NCBI GenBank assembly: GCA_030248215.1
Contig: JASANG010000693.1
Location: 62,001 to 126,000 of the forward strand
From: Enoplolaimus lenunculus
Taxonomy: Eukaryota > Nematoda > Enoplea > Enoplida > Thoracostomopsidae
Direction: 5' to 3'
Length of the DNA: 64,000 nt
Part shown: piece after piece, positions 47,425 through 59,700 of the stretch
How the letters are laid out: each line of letters starts with the position of its first letter
Position numbering within the stretch: the stretch's first letter is position 1
Made by a program: the position numbers and the translations under genes
Notes under the pieces: model-generated
What the model was told of the DNA's origin: nothing
Database searches by the model: none
Seen by the model: the letters and a program-made list of their open reading frames with translations, nothing else

Positions 47425-50400
47425 ATGGATGGCAGTGCAAGTTGGGATAACCAACTGTTAGCTTCAGACAAAGATGATATGGTTGTAGACAGTACGACTG
47501 GAATAACTCCTGTTGACCAGAAAATGCCATGTTTGCTGAAGCGTTCGCAATCAGGTATGCATAATTACACTTAAACTTAAATGTTTGCTGTATAATTATT
47601 TAATTAAAGTTAAATTGAAAGTACTGACCTTCTAAAGTAATTGGCCTAGTGTTGCTTTCTGCGAGTGTAAAGTTTAGATACTTTTCTATGCTTTCTCAAT
47701 AATTATATAACATTTGTGTTTTGTTTATTGTGTTCGCTTAGACTCACCTGTCGCATTGCCTGACTCGTCAACAACGGACGAAATTTTAATACCACCAAGT
47801 CATGAACCAAATTTGTTTGGTGCTGGCGACCACAGTGATCGCCCGTCTGTATCCGATCCTTGCGCTGAGGCTGATGATCAAAGGCCTGCAAAAGACATGA
47901 CATATTTGGACTCCGGTTCGTCGGCAAGCGGCTTGTCTTCAACGAGTAGCCAGTCAACAAGGTAGCAAGTTAGTGCAGCATACAATAGGTATATATTTTA
48001 AAAAAATAAGATCTAGGCATACGTATGTAAGTCAGTTTATGTATGATTATAGTTATTGGTTTATTTTTTGTATAGAAAGTTGCTGCTTAAACTACGTATG
48101 TAAACGTTTCACTAGATTTTGCTGGAGGTAAGATGTTTTGCAATGTTTCAGTTTATCTAATGGATGCAGCGATCCCAAGTCAGCTACAAAACGCTATGGA
48201 AAGTTTAGGTTTTTAGCCAGCGACGAAGTGGACGGACATGTTGATGTTGGAAAACAATGCTGCCGCGAATGTGAATGTAATGTTTTGGGACTTTTGAAGC
48301 TATTTTCGACAATAAATAGCGATGTTCTGGACTTTTAAACCATGACATCAAATGTTAGATTGTCCAACATTACGTACACTTTTCCTGTAAATTTGAAAAA
48401 TAAGCAGCTGTAATTTTAGTTTCGAAGTACAATGACATTAATACAGCTTGTAAAACGGATAAAAACAAAAACCTTAAGGAAGCTATCCGTATGTTTTCCA
48501 AAATACCGTGCATACAGTCTGTGATAAGTTGGTGGGTTAGGGTACGACAGTTTTTAGTTCTGAGTTCTCAGTAGCTGAAAATGAGGAACGCTCCCAGGGG
48601 TTTCTAACTCGGTCGACAGATTATCAGTCCAGCGCGCTATCCACTGGGCTACGCCGCCTCACAATCAACTGTTGAGTTTTTCTGTTTTTATGCCTTATAA
48701 GAACCTCAACATTATACACAACATGTATCCTGGTTCTTCCATGTTTCTAGTGCTGCTGCATATGAAGGCACCACATATGCAGCAGTGATTTTTACCGATG
48801 TGCAGCAGCAGCACGAGGTTATTACTTGTCTCTATGCATTCACATGTCACATCCCCGGTTTTTCTGCAAGGACGTCCCTTGACCGCCAACTTATATATTT
48901 TGGTTCAACCGCGGCAGTTTGCTATTGCGGTCCCATCGTGGTCATCATGTGATAAGTTGGGTGACGTGAAATTTTTGAGGCTGTTTAGACAAAACGTGGT
49001 AATTTTAGTGCCCAGTGAACATCATGACATAGCAGGGGGCGATAGTGATGCAACTGAAGACCAAGAAACCGATTCGAGTTCAAAGAATAGCGTTAAAACA
49101 GTCCAAGAACAAGATTTGACAACTGCTGTTCGCCGCCGGTCTGGCAGATTACGGGATATGACAACGGTTATAGCTAACCAGTGTGACATTGTTAGATCCG
49201 TGTCTGCACCTGGTGTGGTCGCCTCACGTGCTGTCGCAAATGTGTCGGTAAGGATCACTGATTTAGTTCATATTTGGTGGAATTTTTAATCAACTATGCG
49301 AAGAAAACTCAACTGATGAGGCTGGAATGCGATAGATTAGTGCACTATCGAGTATTGCTAAGTTTCGGGATTCGCGCATTCTCATTTTTAGACTATGAGT
49401 CCATCATAAGAAAAGTATAAATATCTCAATAACTGGCAGTATTAATTGCATTATAAAGTCGAGCAAAGTTTTTGGATTTAATCTCACTGCACTATTCTGG
49501 TTATAGCCTGATCCGGTTATTTTAGTTTGCTCCATATGTTATCTTTTAAATAGGTCAACAGGCAAGTGGGCGAGCAAATTTGGGCGTCTTTGTGCAGTTT
49601 TCGTTTTATTTTTATGACTTTTTACCATTTTTTGGGTGCTGTTTACAATATATATAATACATATATTATATATAATATATATCTTGCTTCTCCACAGCGG
49701 GGGGGACCAGCACTTTTCGAAATTTTAATTTTCCCCCCGGCGAAAATTTTGCCGCCTCCGGAAATTTTGGCCGACCCCCAGAAAATATTTTTGCTGGGGG
49801 CCCCCAGGACTCTTCGATTCCAAAAACTTTCAATGTTAAAACGTAAAGACCTGGACTTCTTTTGAGGCGGACATTCGGCAAAATATGATTTTATATTACG
49901 CTGAGTACTCATAATTTTTTAATGGCGTTACAAATACCTGTAGTAACTAACACAATTCAATAATGAACTGAAAAAAGCACAATTATATAAAGACCGTGTA
50001 TATGTTGTTTTCAGGTTAAACGTGACGGATCTGTTCCTGCTCCGCAAAAAGCCTCATTGTCTAATCACGATACAAAAGCAACATTTCAAGCCGAGCATCT
50101 TGGTCAACGTTTGTCTTCTAGCAAACAATGCGATCAAAGTGACAGTAGAGAAGATGACCAATTTTTAAGTCGCACGCCTCTTTCGTCAACGGAATGCAAC
50201 GGTGGGAGTAGCATCAGCAGCAACAACAGCGCAGCAACTGACTCTGAGTTGCCACCGATTGTGCCGTGTGCGCCAGTAATTCCTACCGGTGAATTGAACG
50301 ATTTGATGATAGATTGCTTAATGGGAGACGGTAATAACGCTGGAATGAGAACGCAACCCTTGACAGTCGAGTTTGCGGATAGCGTTGTTAACTGTCTCGG

Positions 50401-51099
50401 AAATTCACGTTTTTTGAGCGGCGGTTCGGCGATGAACGATAATTTGAGCTTGTTGCATTCGGTGCCGAGTCCGCCAGGTGCCGCGCCGAGTATGGCTGGA
50501 TCTGTTGGCAACAAGAGGCAAACGTCTCGGGTTGACCAATCTCATAACACTAGAGGGTCGACACAGATGGGCAGCGAAGAAGCGTTTTCAGGGTTTTCGT
50601 CCGATTCGACGATGTCGTCGAGCGACTATCCGTCGGATAATGGCGGCGATTTAGCAGCGGATCTGAATAATACAACTCCGAAAACAAAAAAAATGGTTAA
50701 GACTGTGAGTGGAACTGTTGCAAACGCTAGACACAACCCAGAGATTGAATCCGTCCATGAGCCGCGTGCAGACACCGCAAGAGATAGTCAGTATTTGACG
50801 GTTAGCCGGTCGGAGATAGACGTAGAGCTAGGGGACAAGGGTGCTACTACTGATGCTAGTTTTTGTGCTGTAAATGGCTGTTCTGCGTCAACTGATCAAT
50901 TGAATAGCTTTAAATTGAAGTCGCGATGGCTAAATCGAACTGAAAGAGAGAGCCCATCGACTACGACCCAGGGTACAACTCAGGATAGTGACCAATTGCC
51001 GCGCTCCGAAGTCACAGCTCAGGCCAGTGAGTCTCCCACAAGGCAACAGACGATGCCAAAATTTGAAGTGATCGAAGATAATGAGTATTTGATTGACAG
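47425..51099 (+). CDS. SETD2: SETD2 N-terminal disordered region exons
   Basis: These five exons encode polar, S/T/D-rich sequence with no recognised fold. The first starts [18 protein letters not shown]. The largest exon (50015-51099, 361 codons) is acidic and serine-rich and ends NEYLID, which joins to the AWS-coding exon just as the region before AWS does in vertebrate SETD2. Exon 3 (from 48152) contains a Cys pair region CCRECE near its uncertain 3' edge. The exon ending at 49247 (GTAAGG donor) joins in phase 0 to 50015. Compared with vertebrate SETD2, whose N-terminus exceeds 1,400 residues, this one is short, about 560 residues, and closer in size to that of shorter invertebrate forms. 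Confidence 0.72.
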
Positions 51100-54000
51100 G
51101 TATGTATCAATTAGCAAAAAGGGGATCTTGTCTAACCAAAATAAAAATTCGGAAGATTTTGGAAATTTTGTATTTATGCAGATTTTAGCTTAAAAGCCAC
51201 GTTTCTTGTCATTCCAGTTTCATAAATATAATTGCAAACTAGGGTACAACCGGAATTTCGGTTCCGGCATTTTTCACCTTCCGGTTCCGGTAAATTTTTA
51301 CCGGAATTAAAAATTCCGGTATTAAAATTTGGTCGGTGGAAATTGATTTATTTTACTAAAAAATGACGATAAAATTTAAACTGATTTCATTAGTATAGTA
51401 TGCAAACCTTGGCAGTCGCCGAAAATAAACCATCGAAGGTAGATTTCGCTTCCGTGGATTACGACATAGCAAAAAGAAAATTAAAAGTAATTTTTCGATG
51501 GCATGTATTTTCATTTTCCGGTTTCGTTTCCGGTAATTTTTTCAAATTCCGGTTCCGGTAAATTGTAATTCCGCTTGCACCCGTTGCAAACCTGATGAGG
51601 TATGTTTCTATTATGAGACTGACCATGGGGGAGTGTTCGTGCGGTGGGAAGCCCCTTACGACCCCACTAGCGAATTAATAGGTGGGTGAGGTCTAGTTGG
51701 CGTTTTCTTGGAATGTAAATTTAGGGTTCGGCTTTCATTTTTCAATCCAAGTCACATGTTCCGTCGTGAAGTAATAGCATTTTTTGAAACTGTTGAACAC
51801 ATAATGTGGCATGCAACAATTTTGTGCAAAAATGCCGGGTTTGGGGCTACGCTTGGCATTGTGCAAAGCGGAACTGGATTATACCGGAATCGAAATCGGA
51901 ACAGGAAATTTATACCGGAGTTGTAATCATAATCGGGATCGGAAATGTGATTTTTCGGGTAATTTGTATTGACAAACATAATTTTGATTTAGCGTGTTTG
52001 TTGGCTGGCAACAATTTTCAAAAAGGTCGCATGAGCAAATTGGCGATGATTTTTGGTTCTGAAAAGCTAAACTACAATCTATTATTGATAAGTTAAATCA
52101 CGACAAGTAAGATTAAAATTAAAATTTGAGAATTCGGATTCCGATTAATTACAATAACTTATTGGTAAGTGAAATCACAACAAGTAAGATTAAGTTAAAA
52201 TTTCAAAATTCCGATTCCTATAGATTGTGCAATCGGAATCGGAACTCGTTTTGAATCGAAATTCTAATTCTAATCGGAATTCCGGTTGGACCGTGACGTA
52301 TTGTAAATCTATCTACGTGTATAGTCACAAAATTTTAAGTGTATATTGTGGTCTTTACTGTATTATTCTTTTCATTTGAATGAATTTCAGAAAAGTTTCG
52401 AAAACATCTAAAGATGCGAAGCGCATGGTGTGTGATTGTAGCATAACTGAAGATGATATTGCAAATAATATTAAAGGTTGTGGAGATGATTGTATCAATA
52501 GATTATTGTATATTGAATGGTGAGTCAATTCTTCTATAGTAATAACGCTGTAATGTCTACGATACGTATTTTGGACATCGTTCCAGCTTGTTTTTGCTCA
52601 TAGAATTTTATATAGTTGTAAGATTGAGCTGGGTAATTTGCGTTGAAAGAGCGTATTGGTGTACTAGAGTGGATTGCTTAAGATATTGGTGTTGATGTTG
52701 TTGCGTCACTTACAAACTTCTTCAACAACCGAAAGTGTTATGACATATCATCAACCACTAGCCAGGTATAGGTCCTACATACATTTGAGAATTCGGGTCG
52801 AGATTTCAGCACTTTTGGGGCCCTACTGTAGAAACATTTGTAGTCCGAAATGTTGGAGGGCCGAACAAGAGCAACAGAAATTCTGTCGTTTTACTCTCGT
52901 CTCTGCATAATCTGCTTGCATTGTCTATGTTTGTGACAATCAATTTTTCCACTTGAAAAATTTTGACGGTGCCCGCTTGAAAGCGTATAAGGTTGCCTAT
53001 ATACGATCTTTAAATAAGATATTAAATAAGATATTCTTTGGGTTGATTTTTCATTCCAAATCACAAAAGGCTACAAGGGTGAGGGTGGTTGACGCATATT
53101 ATTTAAGTAATAAACGCTTAAACGGCCGAAGGTTTTCGAGAATCTTGGTTTAGGCTTTTCTCACTATACAGAAGCCAAGAGTTTTAGGCCAATCTGTCTA
53201 ACATCCTTTCTGTTGAAAGGTGTTGAAAGACTAATGGACAGATGGCTAAGGAAACAGATTGGGAATAAGATTCATAGAAACCAGCATGCATATCAAAGAG
53301 GGAAAAGTACAACAACAGCACTGAGCAATTTAATTGCACAAGTAGAGGATAGTATGACTAAGAATAAACACACGGTTTGTGTTTTTATAGACATTGGGGG
53401 TGCTTTTGATAGTACTAATTTAGATTCCTTTAAAAAGACCTTCGAGGCTTTCAAGCTAAATCGCATAGTTAAGAACTGGCTCATAGAGCTACTGAGTAAT
53501 AGATGGGCAACAGCGGAATTAGGTGGCGATACGGTCAGATGTAGAATAGTTAAAGGTAGTCCGCAAGGGGGAGTATTGTCACCCCTACTATGGACAATGG
53601 TGGTAGACGACCTCCTACAAAAGTTTAATAATGCTTTGGTATATGTGCAAGCATATTCAGATGATGTAGTCATAACAAGTAGTAGTGGAAATGAGACAAT
53701 AGCAGCAAGAAGAGTTCAAACAACGTTAGATAAGATTTATCAGTGGTGTTCAAAAAGAGGGTTAACTATAAATCCCAATAAATGCAATGCTATTATGTTT
53801 TCTAGGAAAAGGAATTTAGATAAAACTTTTAGATTCCGATTAGCAAATACGGACATAGTGATTGGAAGATCTGTAAAGTATCTAGGAGTTGTGATTGATC
53901 AAAAACTCTTATGGAAAGACCAGTTAGATTATGTTATTGATAACAGTATTAAAGCGCTTATGATAAGTCGATCAGCCATAGGGAAGACTTGGGGGTTAAC

Positions 54001-56736
54001 TCCTAAAACTATTCTGTTTATATATAGAACAGTAGTTTTACCAGTAGTCTGTTATGGAGCACTGGTATGGTGGCACAGACTTAAATTGAAAACTTACGCA
54101 AAGAAAGCTAGTAAGATATCTAGAATGGCCTGTTTGATGATAACAGGAGCTGTTAGGTCAACTCCGACTATAAGTATGGAAACGATTTTAAATCTGCTTC
54201 CAATAGATCTCGAGATAATGAAAGAAGGGATTGCAGAATTAAACAGAATTAATAAATTATCAGAGGGCGATAACGTCTTTAGTATCAAAGGACATCGAGA
54301 TTACTCGGCTGAGATCAATCAACTTGATGTGCTCAGTTTTCCTTTAGATAATATGTCAGGTGAAATAATAGATGAACCGACATGGAATGTGTTGTTTCCA
54401 TCTAGAGCTTTTTGGAATAATTTTATAAGAGATTTTCAAAGGAATGACGATATAGTATGCTACACCGATGGCTCTGTCGTTCAAGGTGCAGCAAGGAAAT
54501 TAGCAGGTGCTGGAATTTTCTCAGAGCACTTCATGGTTAGCCGATCACTAGGAGAGTATGTTTCAGTTTTCCAGACAGAAATCATTGCGATCAAAATATG
54601 CGCTGAAGAGTTAACAGGAAGGAATACTGTTGAAAAAAGAATACTCATTATTTCAGACAGTCAGGCAGCACTGAAAGCTTTACATAGTATCAAAATTAGA
54701 TCTAAAATAGTTAACGAGTGTCGAATAGCAATTAAAGAACTCTCACAACTAAATGAAGTTTTACTAGTGTGGGTGCCGGGTCACTCAAATGTAATCGGTG
54801 ATGACTTAGCGGATGAATTAGCAAGGCGTGGACCAGGTAGACGATTTATAGGACCAGAACCGGTACTGCCTATATTCAAGCGGGAGGTTCGCTTAAGAAT
54901 TACATCATGGATGCACAGGAAATTTATATATAGATGGATAAATCAGAAAATCTGTAGATTTACAAGATCAATAATTCAAGAACCAAACATAAGAAGAAGT
55001 AGATTTTTATTAAAGCTTAATAAAGACAAACTTAGACAATGTATTCAGATTTTATCGGGACATTGTTGGTTAAGTTATCATTTATTTAGAATGAGAGTAG
55101 CTCAAGATAAAAATTGTTCAGAATGCAATGTAAGTGAGACCGCTGAGCACTTTTTATGCGTATGCAAGCGGTGGGAAGACAAACGCGAGCAATTTCTTGG
55201 TAGGAAGACATTAGCTGTTAGAGAAATTAGATCTCTTGATATAAGGAAAATTTATAAGTTTATTGTTGAAACAGAACGTCTAAAGGTTAATGTAGAGTGA
55301 CACACAGTGCATATAAGGTCGTAGGATGTCGCAATGGACAATGCTTTTGATTTGTCTACGCGAACGCCCACAGTGGTGTTATATCCTCTTCTACTTTATC
55401 TATATAAGTGCCTGCGTTTGGTGTTTTGAGTGCTGTAGGTTTACATTATTTTTGTGTATTTAAGTGGTAACCGATGCCCGTGTGGTCAGTATTGTTCAAA
55501 CAAACGATTTACCTCGGTAAGCGACTGATAATTTTGGAATTAGTTACGTTAATAGCAGGGTGTAACCGGGGTTACAATTTACCGGAACCGAAATCAGAAT
55601 TTGAATAAATTGCCGGAACCGTATCCAGAACCGGAAAATAAAAAAATGCATGACTCCAGAAAATTTATTTTATTTTCCTTTTTGTTATATGATGGGTAAT
55701 AAACTTAGTTGAAGATAGGTATTGACTTAATCTGTTGCATTTTAGATTTTCCTTATCCACAGAAGCGAAGTCGACTAGCTTATTTTCGGTGATTGTGAGG
55801 GTCTATATACGACGTAATACATATACTAAATTAAATTTATTTCATTTTTCTGGTCGCTAATTGAGTAAGTGTCTTAAAAAGGCTTCTAAAGATTAGCAGA
55901 TTTGAAAACGGCAAAAATTCAATACTACAGAAATTTTTAATTCCGGCAAAAATTTGCTGGAACCGGAAGGTAAAAATACCGGAACAAGAATTTCGGTTGC
56001 ACCCTGGTTAACAGTATTTACAACAACAGAGGGGACAGCAACACTCAGCTTGGTGCAAGCAGGGAGGGGAGTGGACCAAACACCCGCTGTTTTTTTCGTT
56101 ATGGTTATTGTGTGAATTGTGTTGACTGTTAAGTTTTGCGTTATACTTGAGTTTTGGCGCAGCGCGCCGCAATGTATCGAACAACGTCAGAAAGTATAGC
56201 ACAACCGTTAATGATATTTATAAAGTATTTGGTGTCTAGTTTTGTGTACAAATTGTGTGACATTGGTGTTTAGATGTACTTTGTTCCTGGATCTGTTTTT
56301 GCACTCGGAAATTGTAACATTTTGCGTGCTTATAAGTGCTAATGAATTATATTAGTTTATCCGTGTACACTCGACTGGCGTAGTCAAAAAAGTTTTTGCT
56401 TTAAGAATTTTCACAAGGGGCCTATTATCTGTTTTAAATGTTAGAAAATTTCTTGGGAGAGTTTACAATTGCATTCGTTTGATGCTACGCAGTTAATGTA
56501 TCACTTCAGTTTTCAGTGCCAAATATTATTTTAGCGTCAGTACTCTAGTGTGGAGCCGTTCTATGCCGGTGAGAAAGGATGGGGACTGCGCGCTAATAAA
56601 GACATTCCAAAGTAAGCTATTGTGATTACGCTGCTTACGAAAAAACCAATATTTCTTCCAGCTAGAACGGAGCAATATTTTGTGATTTGAAACAAAGTAT
56701 GCTTATTAGGATTTGGATTAATCGTGATTATTATTA

Positions 56737-56793
<57 letters not shown>

Positions 56794-59700
56794 GGATGTG
56801 CAGGTTAATCGGTATCATAGTAATATCGGCACTGTTCGTGAGTATTATTATACTTTTAGGTCTGCATTCATTTTGGAGTTTGTCGGCGAAGTTTTATCAG
56901 GTCCACAATTACGGGCGCGGCTTCGCGCGATAACTGAGAAATCCAAACAGTCAGATCTGGCGCCAAAAGCTACTGTAAGTGCTAATGACAACAACGAACC
57001 GTGTTCAAGTAGTTCAGATGGTCGTGAAATTTGCGACCAAACAGGCGATGCAGCAGGAACGACCGTATCTAACAACGGTGGGCATTCGTACTATATGGCG
57101 TTAAGTTCGAATGAAATTATTGATGCAACGCGTAAAGGCAATATTGGTCGGTTTGTCAATCACAGCTGTGAGCCAAATGCGGAAACGCAAAAGGTAGGTG
57201 GATAAAGTTAATGTTACAGTGAGCAGGGGAGGGGGTGGGTGGGTGACGGGCGGTGTTAATGAAAAATGAAATAATTTGTAGGATAGTATTTTAGAAGAAA
57301 ACTATAGCGCTTTCCTGGACGTATAATTGCGATTGCTACGTCAACTGTTCGAGTAACAGCCGTAGGAGAGAGCCGGACGGTTCAATGTTTCCCAGAAAAT
57401 TTTGGCTCCTGGTGGGAAGTAAAATTCTAAAATGACCCTCCCGAAAATTTTTGGCATTCTCAAAATGTTGTGTTTCCTAGGTGCCTGTATGTATCTATTA
57501 AGTTTTTTTGTTTGCTTGAGTTAGTGCACTCACTGGCTGTCACAGAGCGTTCAATAACGTCACTTTCATATTTTAGATTTGTTGTTTCAAGTACTATGTA
57601 ATGTTTACGCTAACGATTCACGTGTTTACAATGGATTTCAGGGGGGTGGCAATACAGGAGGACGTCCCTACGTTTGTGACCGCCCGTCTGCACTTCATAC
57701 TAGTATGATTTAATGTACTTGATGTTAAGTTTAATCAACTTTAGTGAAAGCTATATCTGATTTCAGTGGACAGTGAACGGTTTCTTAAGGATTGGATTTT
57801 TTGCCAAACGCTTAATTAAATATGGCGAAGAAATCACACTAGATTATCAGTTCCAGCGATTTGGGTAAGCTGTATTAGTTGCATTGCTGGGCATTCGTTG
57901 AGTCGCTGCGGAGTGGGGGGATTCAGTCGGAGGCCCCGATTCGCAACCGGGAGAAATTTCTGAGTGGGTGTTACAGAATTTACAATAAAGCTTCAGTTGC
58001 ACTAGCCAGTGTATAGATACGCCTACAACTAAGCATATTGTCAAAAACAACCGAATAAATACCCAGATCAAATATAATATATGACAAATTATCGGGGCGA
58101 GAGGATATGTTTTGTCTAGTCCATACTGGGGGTGAAATCTTGAGAGGGGATTGAACAGCAGAAAATTGTTAAATGGGGGCCCTCAGTAGCAAACCAAAAG
58201 TAATAGCAGGGTGCAAACGAAGTTCCAGTTCAAATATAGTTCCGCTTCTGAGGACTCGGTATGTAAAAAAGTTGATATTCAGAACATTTCTAGTTCCAAT
58301 TCCGGAATAACATCCGTGTTCCGATTCTGATGCAATCCAGTTCAAGTTGACACCCTGCTGTATAGCGTTTTTACAATTAGGGCGAAACATTATTAATATT
58401 ATTGTTTGACATGTACAAGTATAGAGTCGCGCACAGCCGAAGTACAAATAACACAATGCTTAGACTCTACTTTTGGTTTGTGTATATAGGTATTAATTTA
58501 CCAAGTTACATTTATTGATATAGTTTGTACTTTTGTACGATTGTTTTCGTTTCATTTAATATATTTTAATGTAGTTTACCGCTAATAGCATCTTGATGGG
58601 TTTTATCAGCAGTTTTCTGAGCTCGCGCTAAAACTGGAGTCAGATGCTTCAGTGTAAAAATATTTTATTTGTTGATCAAATTTGTGGCGAAATTTACTTA
58701 GGAATGGCAAATTGTTCAGCGCAAAAGTTTTTTGTTTTCTTACATTGCTCTTTTGCGGAATATAGAAATAGAAATCCAAGATAAGGCCGGAAATATGACC
58801 GACACATTGTTATTGTTATTTGAGTGCCAACGCGACAAAAGATGTTTGTTTGTGTGGCACCAAGTCGTGTCGGGGTTTTATTGGCGGTACCGGTAACAAC
58901 GGTGTCGATCAAGAAATGATGCTATTGTCGTACAGTGATTCGGACAGTGAAACTGCAGCAGAGTCTATTCAGGATGGTGGAGATTCTTCCGAAGGCGAAT
59001 CTTGCGATGACGGTGGTGTTGAAAGTTCCGAAAGTGTGTCGTTAACGGGAACAGGAAATGACCGGACTATTACTAAATTGATGGCACGAGGTGGTAAGAA
59101 AGACCCGGTGGCTCAAGAGATAAGTCATACAAGAGAGCGACGAAAACGGGTCCGGAACGGAAGATGGAAGCGCACTGAAGGCGCAGTTGAAGATCAACAG
59201 AAGGATCTTGCGGGTGATGGTAGCTCGCATGATGGACAAGCTCCGCTGGTGGAAAAAGATCTCGCGAGACGGAAAAGGAAAGATCGCAAGCACCGCAAAC
59301 GCAATTCTGGATTTGGAAATGCGTTGGTATGTTGTGTGTATCTTTCCAAAGGGTGGTGTATTTTGTCATGGTTGCGCTATATATATGTACTTGTGCGGCG
59401 CCGTTCGTCATCGAATGTATAAAAGAGCCACCCTTGTTGTATGTGCAGAGTTCTTTGTTACAGCTGGGTTGAGGACTTGTCAAAGCAAAAAATAAATTCA
59501 TGTTTTAGTTACAAAAACATATACCCCACCCCCGAAAACAGTTTTTGGGACTTCTAGTATACATTGTTGCTAATGTATTTTTGATTGTGATGTGTGATTT
59601 CTTTTTAGTTCGATGAAGAATTGAATCGGCTTAAAGCACAATGTCCGTTGTGGACTCGTGAACACTGCGTCGAGGTATGTCGTTTGATGTTACGCGCTGA

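Noticed and set aside
55325-55352. GATGTCGCAATGGACAATGC as the missing AWS exon (reads CRNGQCF)
   Set aside because: It meets a stop at once and lies in the LINE 3' flank. The segment at 55465-55516 fits length, phase and motif far better.
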